A stretch of DNA of 64,000 bases from Bacteroidota bacterium (lineage in GTDB: Bacteria > Bacteroidota > Bacteroidia > Bacteroidales > P3), in NCBI GenBank assembly GCA_023415495.1, contig JAEZKK010000035.1:1-64000 (forward strand), read 5' to 3'. Positions within the stretch are counted from its first letter, which is position 1; each line of letters starts with the position of its first letter. Below, in pieces: positions 1 to 8,904 of this stretch. The notes under the pieces were generated by a model, which saw nothing but the letters and a program-made list of their open reading frames with translations, did no database searches and had not been told where the DNA came from. The position numbers and the translations under genes were made by a program.

Positions 1-464
1 AAATTTCTCATAAAGAATACACTATCATTCTTTTCCTTAATAATCGAAGTAGATATATCCAAGTATATATCAGAAGTATGATAATTATCTTTAATTCTTT
101 TTAATGCTTCTTTGACTATTGCCTTTGGAGTCATTCCTGTTATTGTTACTTCTGAAAGTTCTCTTGCCTGAGGGATTAAACTAATAATTTTCGTATTTGA
201 AATCTCATTATAACTAAGTCTTTTTGATTTATATCCAATACAACTAAAAACAAGATTATTATCAGTTCTAATATTAGAAATTGAAAAGAAACCTCTATCA
301 TCTGTAATAGTTCCAAGAGGTTTGTTCTCCACACCAATATTTACAAAAGGTATAGCTTCTTTTGTCTTTTCATCAATCACTTTCCCTTGGAAACTACTTT
401 TCTGAGAGAAACAAAGAAAAGGAATTAGTAATAAAATACTAATAATCAATAGTGAGTTTTTCAT
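1..464 (-). CDS. Carboxypeptidase-regulatory-like domain protein, N-terminal part
   Basis: The gene begins with ATG at 464 and runs off the left edge, so only 154 residues are visible. They start with a signal peptide (MKNSLLIISILLLIPFLCFS). Residues 22-105 or so look like the beta-sandwich CarboxypepD_reg-like domain that begins many Bacteroidota outer-membrane proteins: the run GKVIDEKTKEAIPFVNIGV, then GTITDDRGFFSI, then a CIGY turn. The following segment (PKAIVKEALKRIKDNY) resembles the linker of proteins that carry this domain ahead of a larger C-terminal region. Export is therefore likely, but the function cannot be read from the part present. It is transcribed in the same direction as ftsZ but is separated from it by a strong terminator. 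Confidence 0.8.
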   Translation of the reverse strand, partial: MKNSLLIISILLLIPFLCFSQKSSFQGKVIDEKTKEAIPFVNIGVENKPLGTITDDRGFFSISNIRTDNNLVFSCIGYKSKRLSYNEISNTKIISLIPQARELSEVTITGMTPKAIVKEALKRIKDNYHTSDIYLDISTSIIKEKNDSVFFMRN

Positions 465-576
465 TTAATCCTTGTTTATTGATTTGCATTTAATTTAGTT
501 CGTAGTAACTAATTATGAGATGCAAACTTAAAGAATATATCTATCATTCGCAAATATATTTTTAATTAGTTCTCTG

Positions 577-611
577 CAAAAAAGCCATAAACTCCGAAGG
601 GTCTATGGCTT
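577..611 (-). terminator. Rho-independent terminator after ftsZ
   Basis: Read on the minus strand, a 13-pair stem (one mismatch, one G-T pair) at 582-611 closes on a TTCG tetraloop and is followed directly by a run of T (A tract at 578-583 on the plus strand). It lies 42 bp past the ftsZ stop codon and closes the whole division cluster. Confidence 0.85.
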
Positions 612-652
612 GGTATTAAGTTTTGTTTTTTCTTATTTCGATTGCTTATTTA

Positions 653-2371
653 TCAATCTGGATTATCGTGAAGATATGAATTATTTATCTTTATTCCTCC
701 TGATTCAAAACTGATTTTCGAAGCTTCTTGCTCTGAATATGCTTGTGAGGGTTGTGAGATATCTATTCCGTATTGTTCGTAAGCTGGGGTTGTGATTACC
801 TTTTCTAATCCGTCCTTTTCCTTAAGAAGTTTTGCGAAAAGCTCCATCCTTTTTTGTCTCTCACGCACTGTTCTTGAGTGTTTATCCACATCCTCTTGAG
901 GAGTTTCTACAGGCTTTCTTTCTTCTGGTTTTGGTTGCTCTGGCTTAGTTTCAATAATCTTTATCTCAAAATTGTTTTTATTTTCTTCAAACTCTTCCTT
1001 TAAAGCTATTTCATGCTCAAATTCCTTTGGTTTATACTGGCTTGCTACTGGATTAACAACCTTATTTTGCGTCATTTCTGAGCCTGCAAAAGAAAAATCA
1101 TTCATATCCAATACATGTACCAATGGTTTTGATTCAGCAATTACTTTTATCTCTTCTCTAACCTCTGATTTTGATTCAATAATTACTTCTTTTTGAGCTT
1201 CTGTATTTCTATTTATTATTTGAAAATCTTTAAATGAATCAATTGGTTGAGTTTCGATAATTGGAGTTTCGATTTTCGCCTCAGGTTTCTTTTCTATTAC
1301 CTCATCCAATGTTTTTGGTGTTGGACGTTGTGTTAGTTCGTAAGGATTATAAATTTCCTTTGCTTCAAAACCTGTTGCAATCAAGGTAATATCCAATCTA
1401 TCCTTAAAGCTTTCATCATATCCTATACCCCAAATAATATCTGGTTCATCATCGGTTTGAGCTTTGATAAAGTCAGCTATTGCTTCTTGTTCGTCATAGG
1501 TTATTGCATATTCCTCTTCTGGAGATGTTGTTATATATAGAAGAATATTCTTGGTTCCCTTAATATCACAATCATTAAGGAGCTCTGATGATGCTGCCAT
1601 TTCGATTGCTTCCTGAGCTCTTTCAACTCCAGAGCCGTACGCAGAACCAATTCCCATTAGTGCAACTCCTGAATTTACCATAACTTCCTGAACATCTCTA
1701 AAGTCAACATGGATATATGAGTTCTCCAATGTGATAATTTCAGCAATTCCCTTTGATGCTGTCAATAGAACATTATCTGCCATTGGGAATAGTTTTGGAA
1801 GAGGAAGATTACCTTTTGTTCTTATCTTGTCGGTATTTACAATAATAATTGCATCTACAATTTCCTTTAACTTCTTTATTCCTTCCTCAGCCTGTTCTTT
1901 TCTTCTCTTGCCTTCGAAATGAAATGGTAGGGTTACAATCGCAACTACCAATATCTTATCATTAGTTTTCTCCCCTTCTTCATTATAAAAATCCATCTCT
2001 TTTGCAAATTTTGCAATTACAGGAGCGGCACCTGTTCCGGTACCTCCACCCATACCAGCAGTAATGAAAAGCATCTGAGTGTTTTGAAGTGCAGACTTAA
2101 TCTTATCCTCAGCAGCCAATGCAGCTGTTTCCCCTACAATAGGTTTATTTCCTGCCCCCAATCCGTCTGAACCGATTTTTATTTTGTTTTGTATAGGACT
2201 TGAATTAAGAGATTTTGCATCTGTATTGCAAACTATAAAATCTACTCCCTTAATCCCTTGGTTAAACATATGATTTACTGCATTTGTTCCACCGCCCCCA
2301 ACTCCAATTACTTTAATATAATTAGAATTATCCTTTGGGGCTTCAAATTGTAATACTTCAAATTCTGACAT
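653..2371 (-). CDS. ftsZ: Cell division protein FtsZ
   Basis: This is the tubulin-like GTPase that forms the Z ring. Visible motifs are the nucleotide loop GGGGTNAVN near residue 25 and the tubulin signature GMGGGTGTGAAP at 106-117. After about residue 330 there is a long charged linker rich in E and K, then a conserved C-terminal block (LEKVITTPAYEQYGI) that resembles the tail peptide of Bacteroidota FtsZ. At 572 residues it is long for the family because of the linker. The catalytic T7 loop reads IHVDFRDV at 220-227, so the usual Asn of the NxDxxD signature is His221, while both Asp residues are kept. It is the last gene of the cluster, 202 bp after ftsA, and may have its own promoter. Confidence 0.98.
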   Translation of the reverse strand: MSEFEVLQFEAPKDNSNYIKVIGVGGGGTNAVNHMFNQGIKGVDFIVCNTDAKSLNSSPIQNKIKIGSDGLGAGNKPIVGETAALAAEDKIKSALQNTQMLFITAGMGGGTGTGAAPVIAKFAKEMDFYNEEGEKTNDKILVVAIVTLPFHFEGKRRKEQAEEGIKKLKEIVDAIIIVNTDKIRTKGNLPLPKLFPMADNVLLTASKGIAEIITLENSYIHVDFRDVQEVMVNSGVALMGIGSAYGSGVERAQEAIEMAASSELLNDCDIKGTKNILLYITTSPEEEYAITYDEQEAIADFIKAQTDDEPDIIWGIGYDESFKDRLDITLIATGFEAKEIYNPYELTQRPTPKTLDEVIEKKPEAKIETPIIETQPIDSFKDFQIINRNTEAQKEVIIESKSEVREEIKVIAESKPLVHVLDMNDFSFAGSEMTQNKVVNPVASQYKPKEFEHEIALKEEFEENKNNFEIKIIETKPEQPKPEERKPVETPQEDVDKHSRTVRERQKRMELFAKLLKEKDGLEKVITTPAYEQYGIDISQPSQAYSEQEASKISFESGGIKINNSYLHDNPD

Positions 2372-2403
2372 GAGGCTATGTATTTACTATTTATTCTTAT
2401 TTT

Positions 2404-2411
2404 CAAAATTA
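2404..2411 (-). promoter_or_regulatory. Possible ftsZ promoter (-7 element)
   Basis: The minus strand reads TAATTTTG here, a match to the Bacteroidota -7 element TAnnTTTG, about 33 bp upstream of the ftsZ start codon. No good -33 TTTG is seen at the right distance, so this is tentative. It lies in the only long gap between dcw genes. Confidence 0.4.
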
Positions 2412-2573
2412 CTTGTTTGCTTTTTCAAGCTATATATTTGTTTTATCAAATTACTAAAAACCAAAAGATAGAATTAGTTTAAAATAATTAAATTGATTTG
2501 TAAAATTACAAAGGAAAATCCAACAGATTACCAATGAATTCAACAAGTTTCTAACAGTTTTATGTCAATAACT

Positions 2574-3917
2574 CTATTCAACTCCATCTCCATCAAAAAT
2601 ATTCTTTAGGAAATTATCTATAATCTTGCTCATCTTTCCTTTTTTTGATTCCTTAGTAGTTGTTTCATCAAGAGCAATTCCCTCTTCCTCTGCATCTTCC
2701 ATAATTGGCTCAACCTCATCATCCAATTTCTCTGCCATTCTTACATTGAATATTTTATCCTCTTTCTCAATTTGCTTTAATCCTTCTAATAATAGACCAA
2801 TTCCTGTTGCATGCATAGGATGAGACATTTCTTCGGTAATTTCTCCTCCTAAATGATCGTTAGGAGTCCCAATTCTGGAGTCTATTCCACTAATAAATTC
2901 GGATAATTGAACAATATCCTTCATTTTTGCTCCTCCACCTGAAAGAACAATTCCTGCTATTAGCTTTCTCTCATATCCCTTGCTCTTAATTTCAAATAAT
3001 ACTTGTTCCATTATCATTTGCATTCTTGCTTGAATTATTCCTGCAAGAGTTTTCATCGATATTTCTCTTGGTTCTCTTCCTCTAAATCCAGGTATAGCAA
3101 TTATCTCATCTTCTCTTGCCGAAGCAGATAAACAAGAACCAAATCTGCACTTAAGGGCTTCAGCCTGTGTTTTAATTATTGAGCAACCTTCTTTAATATC
3201 CTCTGTAATTACATTTCCTGCAAGTGGAATAACTGCAGTATGTCTTAGAATCTTATCATGAAATATTGCTAAATCGGTTGTACCTCCACCAATATCCACA
3301 AGACAAACTCCTGCTTCTTTTTCAGTTTCATCTACAACAGCCTCAGCACTTGCAATTGGTTCAAGAATTAGGTTTCTAACTTTATAACCTGCAAGCTCAA
3401 CACTTCTATAAATATTTTCTATATTAGAGATATTTCCAGTTATTATATTGAAATTCCCTTCAAGACATGAGCCAGGAACTCCCACCGGATTACTTATTCC
3501 TCCCTCCCCATCAACTATATAACTTTGAGGAATTACATGTATAATCTTTTCTCCAGCATTTAAAACCAGATTATGTTGGTCATTAATAAGCTTATGTACA
3601 TCGGTCTCCTTAATAATATGACCTCTTGTCTCAAGCATAATCTGTCCTCTATGCTGAATATTTCTAATTTGGTGACCTGCTATTCCAACAAATACCTCCT
3701 TAACTCTAAATCCTGTCTTTTCCTCAGTTTCACTTACTGCCTTATGAATTGAAAAAGCAGTTTGCTCAATATTCTTTACTACTCCTCTTTCAACACCAAT
3801 ACTTTCAGCAGAGCCCATTCCAAGTATAACTGGTTTCCCTTCCTCGTTTCTGGAACCAATAAAAACTGCAATTTTAGTTGTTCCGATGTCAATTCCGACT
3901 ACGATTTCTTTTTCCAT
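2574..3917 (-). CDS. ftsA: Cell division protein FtsA
   Basis: FtsA is the actin-like ATPase that tethers FtsZ to the membrane. The 447-residue product opens with VVGIDIGTTKIAVFIG, the phosphate-1 loop of the actin/Hsp70 fold. A second phosphate loop, CLVDIGGGTTDLAIF, lies near residue 205 and the adenosine motif IVLSGGGAKM near residue 325. The last residues (MSKIIDNFLKNIF) can form the amphipathic membrane-targeting helix. A region of about 40 acidic residues precedes that helix. The gene starts 12 bp after ftsQ ends, consistent with cotranscription, and is followed by ftsZ as usual. Confidence 0.97.
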   Translation of the reverse strand: MEKEIVVGIDIGTTKIAVFIGSRNEEGKPVILGMGSAESIGVERGVVKNIEQTAFSIHKAVSETEEKTGFRVKEVFVGIAGHQIRNIQHRGQIMLETRGHIIKETDVHKLINDQHNLVLNAGEKIIHVIPQSYIVDGEGGISNPVGVPGSCLEGNFNIITGNISNIENIYRSVELAGYKVRNLILEPIASAEAVVDETEKEAGVCLVDIGGGTTDLAIFHDKILRHTAVIPLAGNVITEDIKEGCSIIKTQAEALKCRFGSCLSASAREDEIIAIPGFRGREPREISMKTLAGIIQARMQMIMEQVLFEIKSKGYERKLIAGIVLSGGGAKMKDIVQLSEFISGIDSRIGTPNDHLGGEITEEMSHPMHATGIGLLLEGLKQIEKEDKIFNVRMAEKLDDEVEPIMEDAEEEGIALDETTTKESKKGKMSKIIDNFLKNIFDGDGVE

Positions 3918-3929
3918 AATATTTATTTT

Positions 3930-4727
3930 TTAATTTTTCTTTGTACAAATAACCTGGTCCCTATAATTCAAGTTAATCTTTGAATAATTGTCCCAGCCAA
4001 TTCTTGTGAATGCCTCTTTATAAAGGTATTTCAATTTAGTAAACTTAGTGTCTAAATTCTCCAAGTTCCCTATTTCTATCTTATAATCACCTATCTTTGG
4101 ATATAGCTCAAATTCATTTTGATTTTGAATATATATCTGATCAATTTGATAAGTAAGTATTGTGTCATAATAAAGCTTTGACGCCAAATAATAAAGTTTA
4201 GATACAATAATTTCTTCCTTAGCTTTATTTGGAATATCAATTGTATCAACAAAATTCTTATCTAATAATTTCTTACCAATATTAATTTTCCCATTAGCAA
4301 TTACTACATCCGAAACATAATTATTTCTATAAGGGATTAGTTTTCCATGTTTATCAATATAGTATTGCTTTGAATTTTCTGCAAAAATCCTGACAATTGG
4401 TTCAACCTGTAATATATTTATTTTTATCTTCCCTCTATAGGTAATAAATACATCAACGTCCTCAATATATGGCTCCTTACTTAAATACTCTTCAATTTCA
4501 TCCAATTCAATATCCCTTCTCTTCTCCCCTTTTAATTTAGGGTATTTACTATCTACTAATCCTTTTATATATTTATTATTTATAAGTGTATCTGATTTTG
4601 GATAGACTATTTGAATCTCAATTGAATCCACCCTTGTATTCCCAATATAGATATTTGAGCTTATCACGATTATTAAAGTGATAAGTAAAAATACAATAAA
4701 TCCAAATGCCTTTCTTTTCAATCTCAT
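3930..4727 (-). CDS. ftsQ: Cell division protein FtsQ
   Basis: The 265-residue protein has a short basic N-terminus (MRLKRKAF) and one membrane helix (FIVFLLITLIIVISSNIYI), then an extracytoplasmic part. Residues 40-110 (IEIQIVYPKSDTLINNKYIKGLV and the following IEEYLSKEPYIEDVDVFITYRGKIKI region) have the pattern of the POTRA domain, and the downstream part matches the beta domain of FtsQ/DivIB. FtsQ links FtsA and FtsK to FtsL and FtsB in the divisome. Sequence similarity in this family is low, so position between murC and ftsA carries much of the assignment. Its ATG overlaps the murC stop codon by one base (TAATG), which suggests translational coupling. Confidence 0.88.
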   Translation of the reverse strand: MRLKRKAFGFIVFLLITLIIVISSNIYIGNTRVDSIEIQIVYPKSDTLINNKYIKGLVDSKYPKLKGEKRRDIELDEIEEYLSKEPYIEDVDVFITYRGKIKINILQVEPIVRIFAENSKQYYIDKHGKLIPYRNNYVSDVVIANGKINIGKKLLDKNFVDTIDIPNKAKEEIIVSKLYYLASKLYYDTILTYQIDQIYIQNQNEFELYPKIGDYKIEIGNLENLDTKFTKLKYLYKEAFTRIGWDNYSKINLNYRDQVICTKKN

Positions 4728-6067
4728 TACTCTGAAAATCTTTCTTCTATTTTACCTACAAACCTATCAATATTCCCTGCTCCTATTGTTAGGAGAACTT
4801 CTGGATATAAAGCATCTAAAAGATCTAATAAACCATCTTCCTCACTATAATATTTATCCATTTTGTTTATCTTATGCAATAACCATTTTGAATTAATATT
4901 CTCTATTGGCTTTTCCCTTGCAGGATAAATATCTAAAAGTACAACCTCATCCAATCCTTCTAAAGCCCTTGCAAATTCATCTGCAAAATCTCTTGTTCTG
5001 GAAAAAAGATGTGGTTGGAAAACTCCTGTTAATTTCTTTGTCGGGAACATATCTCTTATAGATTCTATACAAGATTTTATCTCATTAGGATGGTGAGCAT
5101 AATCGTCAATATAAACAAAATCCTTGGTTTTTATTCTTATATCAAATCTCCTTCTTACTCCTGAGAAACTCTCAATTCCTTTTCTTAATTCATCCTCGCT
5201 CACTCCTAATTTAAGTGCTATTGCAGATGAAACAAGAATATTTTCAATATTATGAATACCTGGATAATTAAGACAAAGATCATAAATTACCTTTTCTGGG
5301 GTTCTTAAATCGAAATAATACTTAGAATTATAGTTTCTAATATTCCAAGCATAATAATCTGCCTCAATCCCTCTAATTGTATAGGTTTGTGAAACTAATT
5401 CTTCTTTCAACTCTAAATCTAATCCCTGTTTAATAAAAAGCCTTCCTTCATCCTGAGTCTTATTAGCAAACTCTGTAAAAGCTTCTAATAAGTTATTATA
5501 CTCTCCATAAATATCCAAGTGATCCTCATCTATCGATGTAATTACTGAATAATAAGGAGAGAGCTTAAGAAAAGATCTATCATACTCATCAGCTTCTACA
5601 ACTATATATTGGGAATTTGGATTATAAAGAAAATTTGAATTCAAATTCTTAGATATCCCTCCTAAGAATGCAGAACATCCAATACTGCTATTATTTAATA
5701 AATGAGCAACCATTGTTGAAACTGTTGTTTTCCCATGTGTTCCTGAAATTGCAATTGTTTTCTTATCTCTTGTAATTTCTGCTAAAATCTCCGAACGTTT
5801 TAAAATAGGAGTATTACTATTAATGAAGTAATTGAATATAGTATTATCCTTTGATATTGCAGGAGTATAAATTACCATATCTATATCCTTAGGTAATAAA
5901 TCTATATTATCTTCATATACAATAGACATCCCCTCCTTTTCAAGCTCTTGAGTCAATTCGGTTCTGGTTAAATCATATCCAAAAATATTATCTCCTTTAA
6001 GAAGAAAATATCTGGCAATTGCACTCATACCTATACCACCAATCCCTAAAAAATAATATGTTTTCAT
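4727..6067 (-). CDS. murC: UDP-N-acetylmuramate--L-alanine ligase MurC
   Basis: MurC adds L-alanine to UDP-N-acetylmuramate in the cytoplasm using ATP, the first step of stem-peptide synthesis. The 446-residue product has the N-terminal Rossmann domain (FLGIGGIGMSAIARYFL at 6-22), the ATP loop GTHGKTT at 109-115, the central HPNE motif (DDYAHHPNEI) and the C-terminal domain ending with TIGAGNIDRF. Length is typical and all three Mur ligase domains are present, in contrast to the murD position of the same cluster. It overlaps the end of murG by 4 bp (ATGA). Confidence 0.98.
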   Translation of the reverse strand: MKTYYFLGIGGIGMSAIARYFLLKGDNIFGYDLTRTELTQELEKEGMSIVYEDNIDLLPKDIDMVIYTPAISKDNTIFNYFINSNTPILKRSEILAEITRDKKTIAISGTHGKTTVSTMVAHLLNNSSIGCSAFLGGISKNLNSNFLYNPNSQYIVVEADEYDRSFLKLSPYYSVITSIDEDHLDIYGEYNNLLEAFTEFANKTQDEGRLFIKQGLDLELKEELVSQTYTIRGIEADYYAWNIRNYNSKYYFDLRTPEKVIYDLCLNYPGIHNIENILVSSAIALKLGVSEDELRKGIESFSGVRRRFDIRIKTKDFVYIDDYAHHPNEIKSCIESIRDMFPTKKLTGVFQPHLFSRTRDFADEFARALEGLDEVVLLDIYPAREKPIENINSKWLLHKINKMDKYYSEEDGLLDLLDALYPEVLLTIGAGNIDRFVGKIEERFSE

Positions 6068-7155
6068 CTTATTAATCCCTCAATTTCAATTAACATCCTA
6101 TTATCTGCATCCTTAATTCCTAAATCCAGAATGTTCTCTCTAAGCATATTTTGTTTTTCTTCATCTTTAATCAATAAATCTAATTCCTTTATCAATTGTT
6201 CTCTTGATTCTGAATCTAAAACCATTAATGCAGCATTCTTTTCTACCAAAGCCATAGCATTTTTTCTTTGATGGTCCTCGGAAACATTAGGACTTGGAAC
6301 TAATATACATGGCTTACCAATTATACATAATTCACTAATAGCAATTGCTCCTGCTCTGGAAATAATAATATCAGCGACACTATAAGCTAAATCCATATTA
6401 AATATAAATTCATTTACTATTATATTTTCAGATTTCTTAGCCTTTTGCAACTCATTAGCCTTTTCATAGAAGAATTTTCCAGTTTGCCATATAAGCTGTA
6501 TGTCATTTTCAATAAAATAATCTATTGAATTAAATATTGATTCATTTATTGTCCTTGCTCCAAGGCTTCCCCCTACAACTAAAACTGTTTTCTTCCCCTC
6601 TTTTAGATTAAAAAATTCTCTTGCTTTGTTTTCCTTACCCAAGCTTTGAGTTATCATTTGTCTAATAGGATTTCCTGTAAATACTATTTTCTCCTTAGGG
6701 AACCATCTATCCATTTTATCATAGGCAACACAAATCTTATCTACCTTTTTTGCAAGCAACTTATTAGTAATACCAGGAAAGGAATTTTGCTCCTGAATAA
6801 GAGTTTTAATTCCTAAACGTGCTCCGGCCTCAAGAGTAGGACCCGAGGCATAACCTCCAACTCCAATAATAATATCTGGTTTAAAACTCTTAATTATCTT
6901 TCTCGCTTTTAATGTGCTGATAATAACTTTAAATGGGAAAAGCAAATTCTTCCAAGTAAGTCTTCTTTGCAATCCACTTATCCATAAACCCTCAATCTTA
7001 TATCCTGCTTGAGGAACCTTTTCCATTTCCATCCTCCCCTTTGCTCCAATAAATAGGATATCTGCTTCAGGATATTTTGATTTAATAGCTCCTGCTATTG
7101 CAATGGCTGGGAATATATGCCCCCCAGTTCCTCCTCCACTTATTATTGCTTTCAT
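6064..7155 (-). CDS. murG: Lipid II synthase MurG
   Basis: MurG transfers N-acetylglucosamine from UDP-GlcNAc to lipid I at the inner face of the cytoplasmic membrane. The 363-residue sequence begins with the diagnostic GGGTGGHIFPAIAIA loop and contains GVGGYASGP near residue 100 and the UDP-GlcNAc binding segment ISRAGAIAISEL near residue 265, with the IGKPCILVPSP loop after it. Length fits the GT28 family. It lies 6 bp downstream of ftsW and is coupled to murC by an ATGA overlap. Confidence 0.98.
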   Translation of the reverse strand: MKAIISGGGTGGHIFPAIAIAGAIKSKYPEADILFIGAKGRMEMEKVPQAGYKIEGLWISGLQRRLTWKNLLFPFKVIISTLKARKIIKSFKPDIIIGVGGYASGPTLEAGARLGIKTLIQEQNSFPGITNKLLAKKVDKICVAYDKMDRWFPKEKIVFTGNPIRQMITQSLGKENKAREFFNLKEGKKTVLVVGGSLGARTINESIFNSIDYFIENDIQLIWQTGKFFYEKANELQKAKKSENIIVNEFIFNMDLAYSVADIIISRAGAIAISELCIIGKPCILVPSPNVSEDHQRKNAMALVEKNAALMVLDSESREQLIKELDLLIKDEEKQNMLRENILDLGIKDADNRMLIEIEGLIR

Positions 7156-7161
7156 ATCCTT

Positions 7162-8355
7162 TTAATTATTATTTTCGTTTTCCTGATTTTCGTTTTCCTT
7201 AACATCCTGCTCTAATTTCTCTTTTGCCAAAGCCTTATCTGCCTGAACACTCACACTTAATACTATTCCCAAGGCAATACAACTAAACAAAAAGGATGTT
7301 CCTCCATAACTTATAAATGGAAGGGTTTGACCAGTTACTGGAGTTATTCCAGTTGCAACAAACATATTTATTAGAGCTTGAAATACTATCATAATTATTA
7401 GACCAATTGCAGAAAAAGCTCCAAAATACCCCTTGGATCTTCTTGCAATTACAATTCCTCTAAATAATAATATCATATATAATGTTATTATAACTAATGC
7501 AAGTATTATTCCTCCCTCCTCTACAATTATTGCAAATATAAAGTCATTATGGCTTTCACTTAAAAACCTTGCATGTTCTGTATTTCCAAGAAATTTCCCA
7601 AAAAATCCTCCTGTTGAAATAGCCATTCTTGCTAAATTTGGTTGAGTTATCGCATCTAAATCTGGATAATACCAATCGCTTAAACGATTTGACCAAGTCA
7701 TAAACCTGCTAATTATATCAGGATTAATTGAAGAGATAAGAAATACAATAAACAAGAAACCAATCAATATCAAAGGCAAAATACTGAGATATTTTAAATT
7801 GACCCCTCCTATAAACATCATTAAATAACAAACTGAGAAAAGAATTGCTGCTGTTGAGAAATTTTCTGGAAAAATCAAAATACAAATAATAGATATAGGT
7901 ATAATTAATTTTTTAAATACCTCTAACGACTTAATTTTATCCTGATTTATTGCAAGTAATTTTGCTACATAGACTATTAGGATTATCTTAACAACTTCAG
8001 AAGGTTGAAACTGACCTATAAAAGGTAAAGCAATCCAACGTGCCGCACTTTTCCCTCCTATTGTCCCTATTAATAATGTAAATGCCAATAAGCCTACAGA
8101 AATATAAATTCCCAACTTACACCATCTTGAAAAAATCTTATAATTTATCAAATGTGTAACATATAAGACGAAACTTCCAAGACATAAAAGAAAAACATGT
8201 TTTGCAAACATAGAATTAGGGCTCCTATGATTATCGAATACTTCCTTACCAAGGGTTGAGTATACTTCAATCATAGAAAAGACAACAAAGATGATAAATA
8301 CCATCCAAATAACCTTGTCTCCTTTTAATCTAAAACTATGTTTTGCTAATCTCAT
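7162..8355 (-). CDS. ftsW: Peptidoglycan glycosyltransferase FtsW
   Basis: FtsW is the SEDS-family polymerase that elongates septal glycan strands from lipid II, working with FtsI. The 397-residue protein is strongly hydrophobic, with about ten membrane segments. Conserved SEDS features are seen: the segment GGKSAARWIALPFIGQFQPSE near residue 100, the extracellular ESHNDFIFAIIVEEGG and the C-terminal GQTLPFISYGGTS. The last 25 residues are a charged cytoplasmic tail rich in E and N. It sits between the murD remnant and murG, where ftsW is normally found. Confidence 0.97.
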   Translation of the reverse strand: MRLAKHSFRLKGDKVIWMVFIIFVVFSMIEVYSTLGKEVFDNHRSPNSMFAKHVFLLCLGSFVLYVTHLINYKIFSRWCKLGIYISVGLLAFTLLIGTIGGKSAARWIALPFIGQFQPSEVVKIILIVYVAKLLAINQDKIKSLEVFKKLIIPISIICILIFPENFSTAAILFSVCYLMMFIGGVNLKYLSILPLILIGFLFIVFLISSINPDIISRFMTWSNRLSDWYYPDLDAITQPNLARMAISTGGFFGKFLGNTEHARFLSESHNDFIFAIIVEEGGIILALVIITLYMILLFRGIVIARRSKGYFGAFSAIGLIIMIVFQALINMFVATGITPVTGQTLPFISYGGTSFLFSCIALGIVLSVSVQADKALAKEKLEQDVKENENQENENNN

Positions 8356-8364
8356 AAAACAATA

Positions 8365-8901
8365 TTAAATTTCATTTACTGCTTTTCTAAATGCATTACC
8401 TTTAATTTCAACATTCTCTCTATTCCCATTTGCAGGAGAATAAAGCACAACATCATCATTCTCTGCTATAGCATTTGCAAAAATTACAGCTTCCTGAATA
8501 TTATTCACTTCATATACTCCTGATACTAATCCATTAAATATCTCTACTCCCTTTTCCTTATTTGCTCCAAAACAAATTATATTTCCTACCTTTTCTCTAC
8601 AAATAGGGAAAAGAAGTGTAAAATCCATTTCTGTATTATCAATATCTAATATCCAAACAATTCTATTTGTAATATTCTCCATTGTAAACCAAGTCGAATT
8701 TGCATTTATACTTCTTGCATCATTAACAAAACTAATCTCCTTTATCTTTGCAACAAACTCTCTTTTATGCTCAATTTCTTCAATTTTAGAAAAGCATTGC
8801 ATAAGATTAGATCTCTTAGAGATAATCTCATTATAATTTCTACCTGCCAATGATGAATATATTTTTTCTCTTCCTTGTTTTGCCAATCCTTCTAATGTCA
8901 T
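8365..8901 (-). CDS. murD: MurD C-terminal-domain remnant (truncated murD)
   Basis: This 178-residue reading frame occupies the murD position but aligns only with the end of MurD. Residues 4-50 match the last helix of the central domain and the following VEHRLEF region (here IEHKREF). The rest matches the C-terminal Rossmann-like domain: FVNDARSINANSTWFTME against the family pattern FxNDSKATNxxST, then IICFGANKEKG and VVLYSPA. The N-terminal UDP-binding domain and the central ATP domain with its GTNGKT loop are absent. Only 3 bp separate it from mraY, so there is no room for them. Key residues are also lost: the NDSKATN motif reads NDARSIN (Lys to Arg, Thr to Ile), and the SFDxF-type segment after SPA is replaced by NGNRENV. 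Ligase activity is not expected. The frame is intact and tightly packed, so it may be a retained pseudoenzyme; a complete murD would have to be elsewhere. Confidence 0.85.
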   Translation of the reverse strand: MTLEGLAKQGREKIYSSLAGRNYNEIISKRSNLMQCFSKIEEIEHKREFVAKIKEISFVNDARSINANSTWFTMENITNRIVWILDIDNTEMDFTLLFPICREKVGNIICFGANKEKGVEIFNGLVSGVYEVNNIQEAVIFANAIAENDDVVLYSPANGNRENVEIKGNAFRKAVNEI

Positions 8902-8904
8902 AGT

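Noticed and set aside
972..1196. Small genes on the opposite strand of ftsZ and many other large genes
   Set aside because: These frames overlap well-conserved genes, lack promoters and domains, and show composition expected of antisense shadows.
8365..8901. Frameshifted full-length murD
   Set aside because: Only 3 bp separate the frame from mraY and 9 bp from ftsW, so the missing domains are not hidden in another frame.
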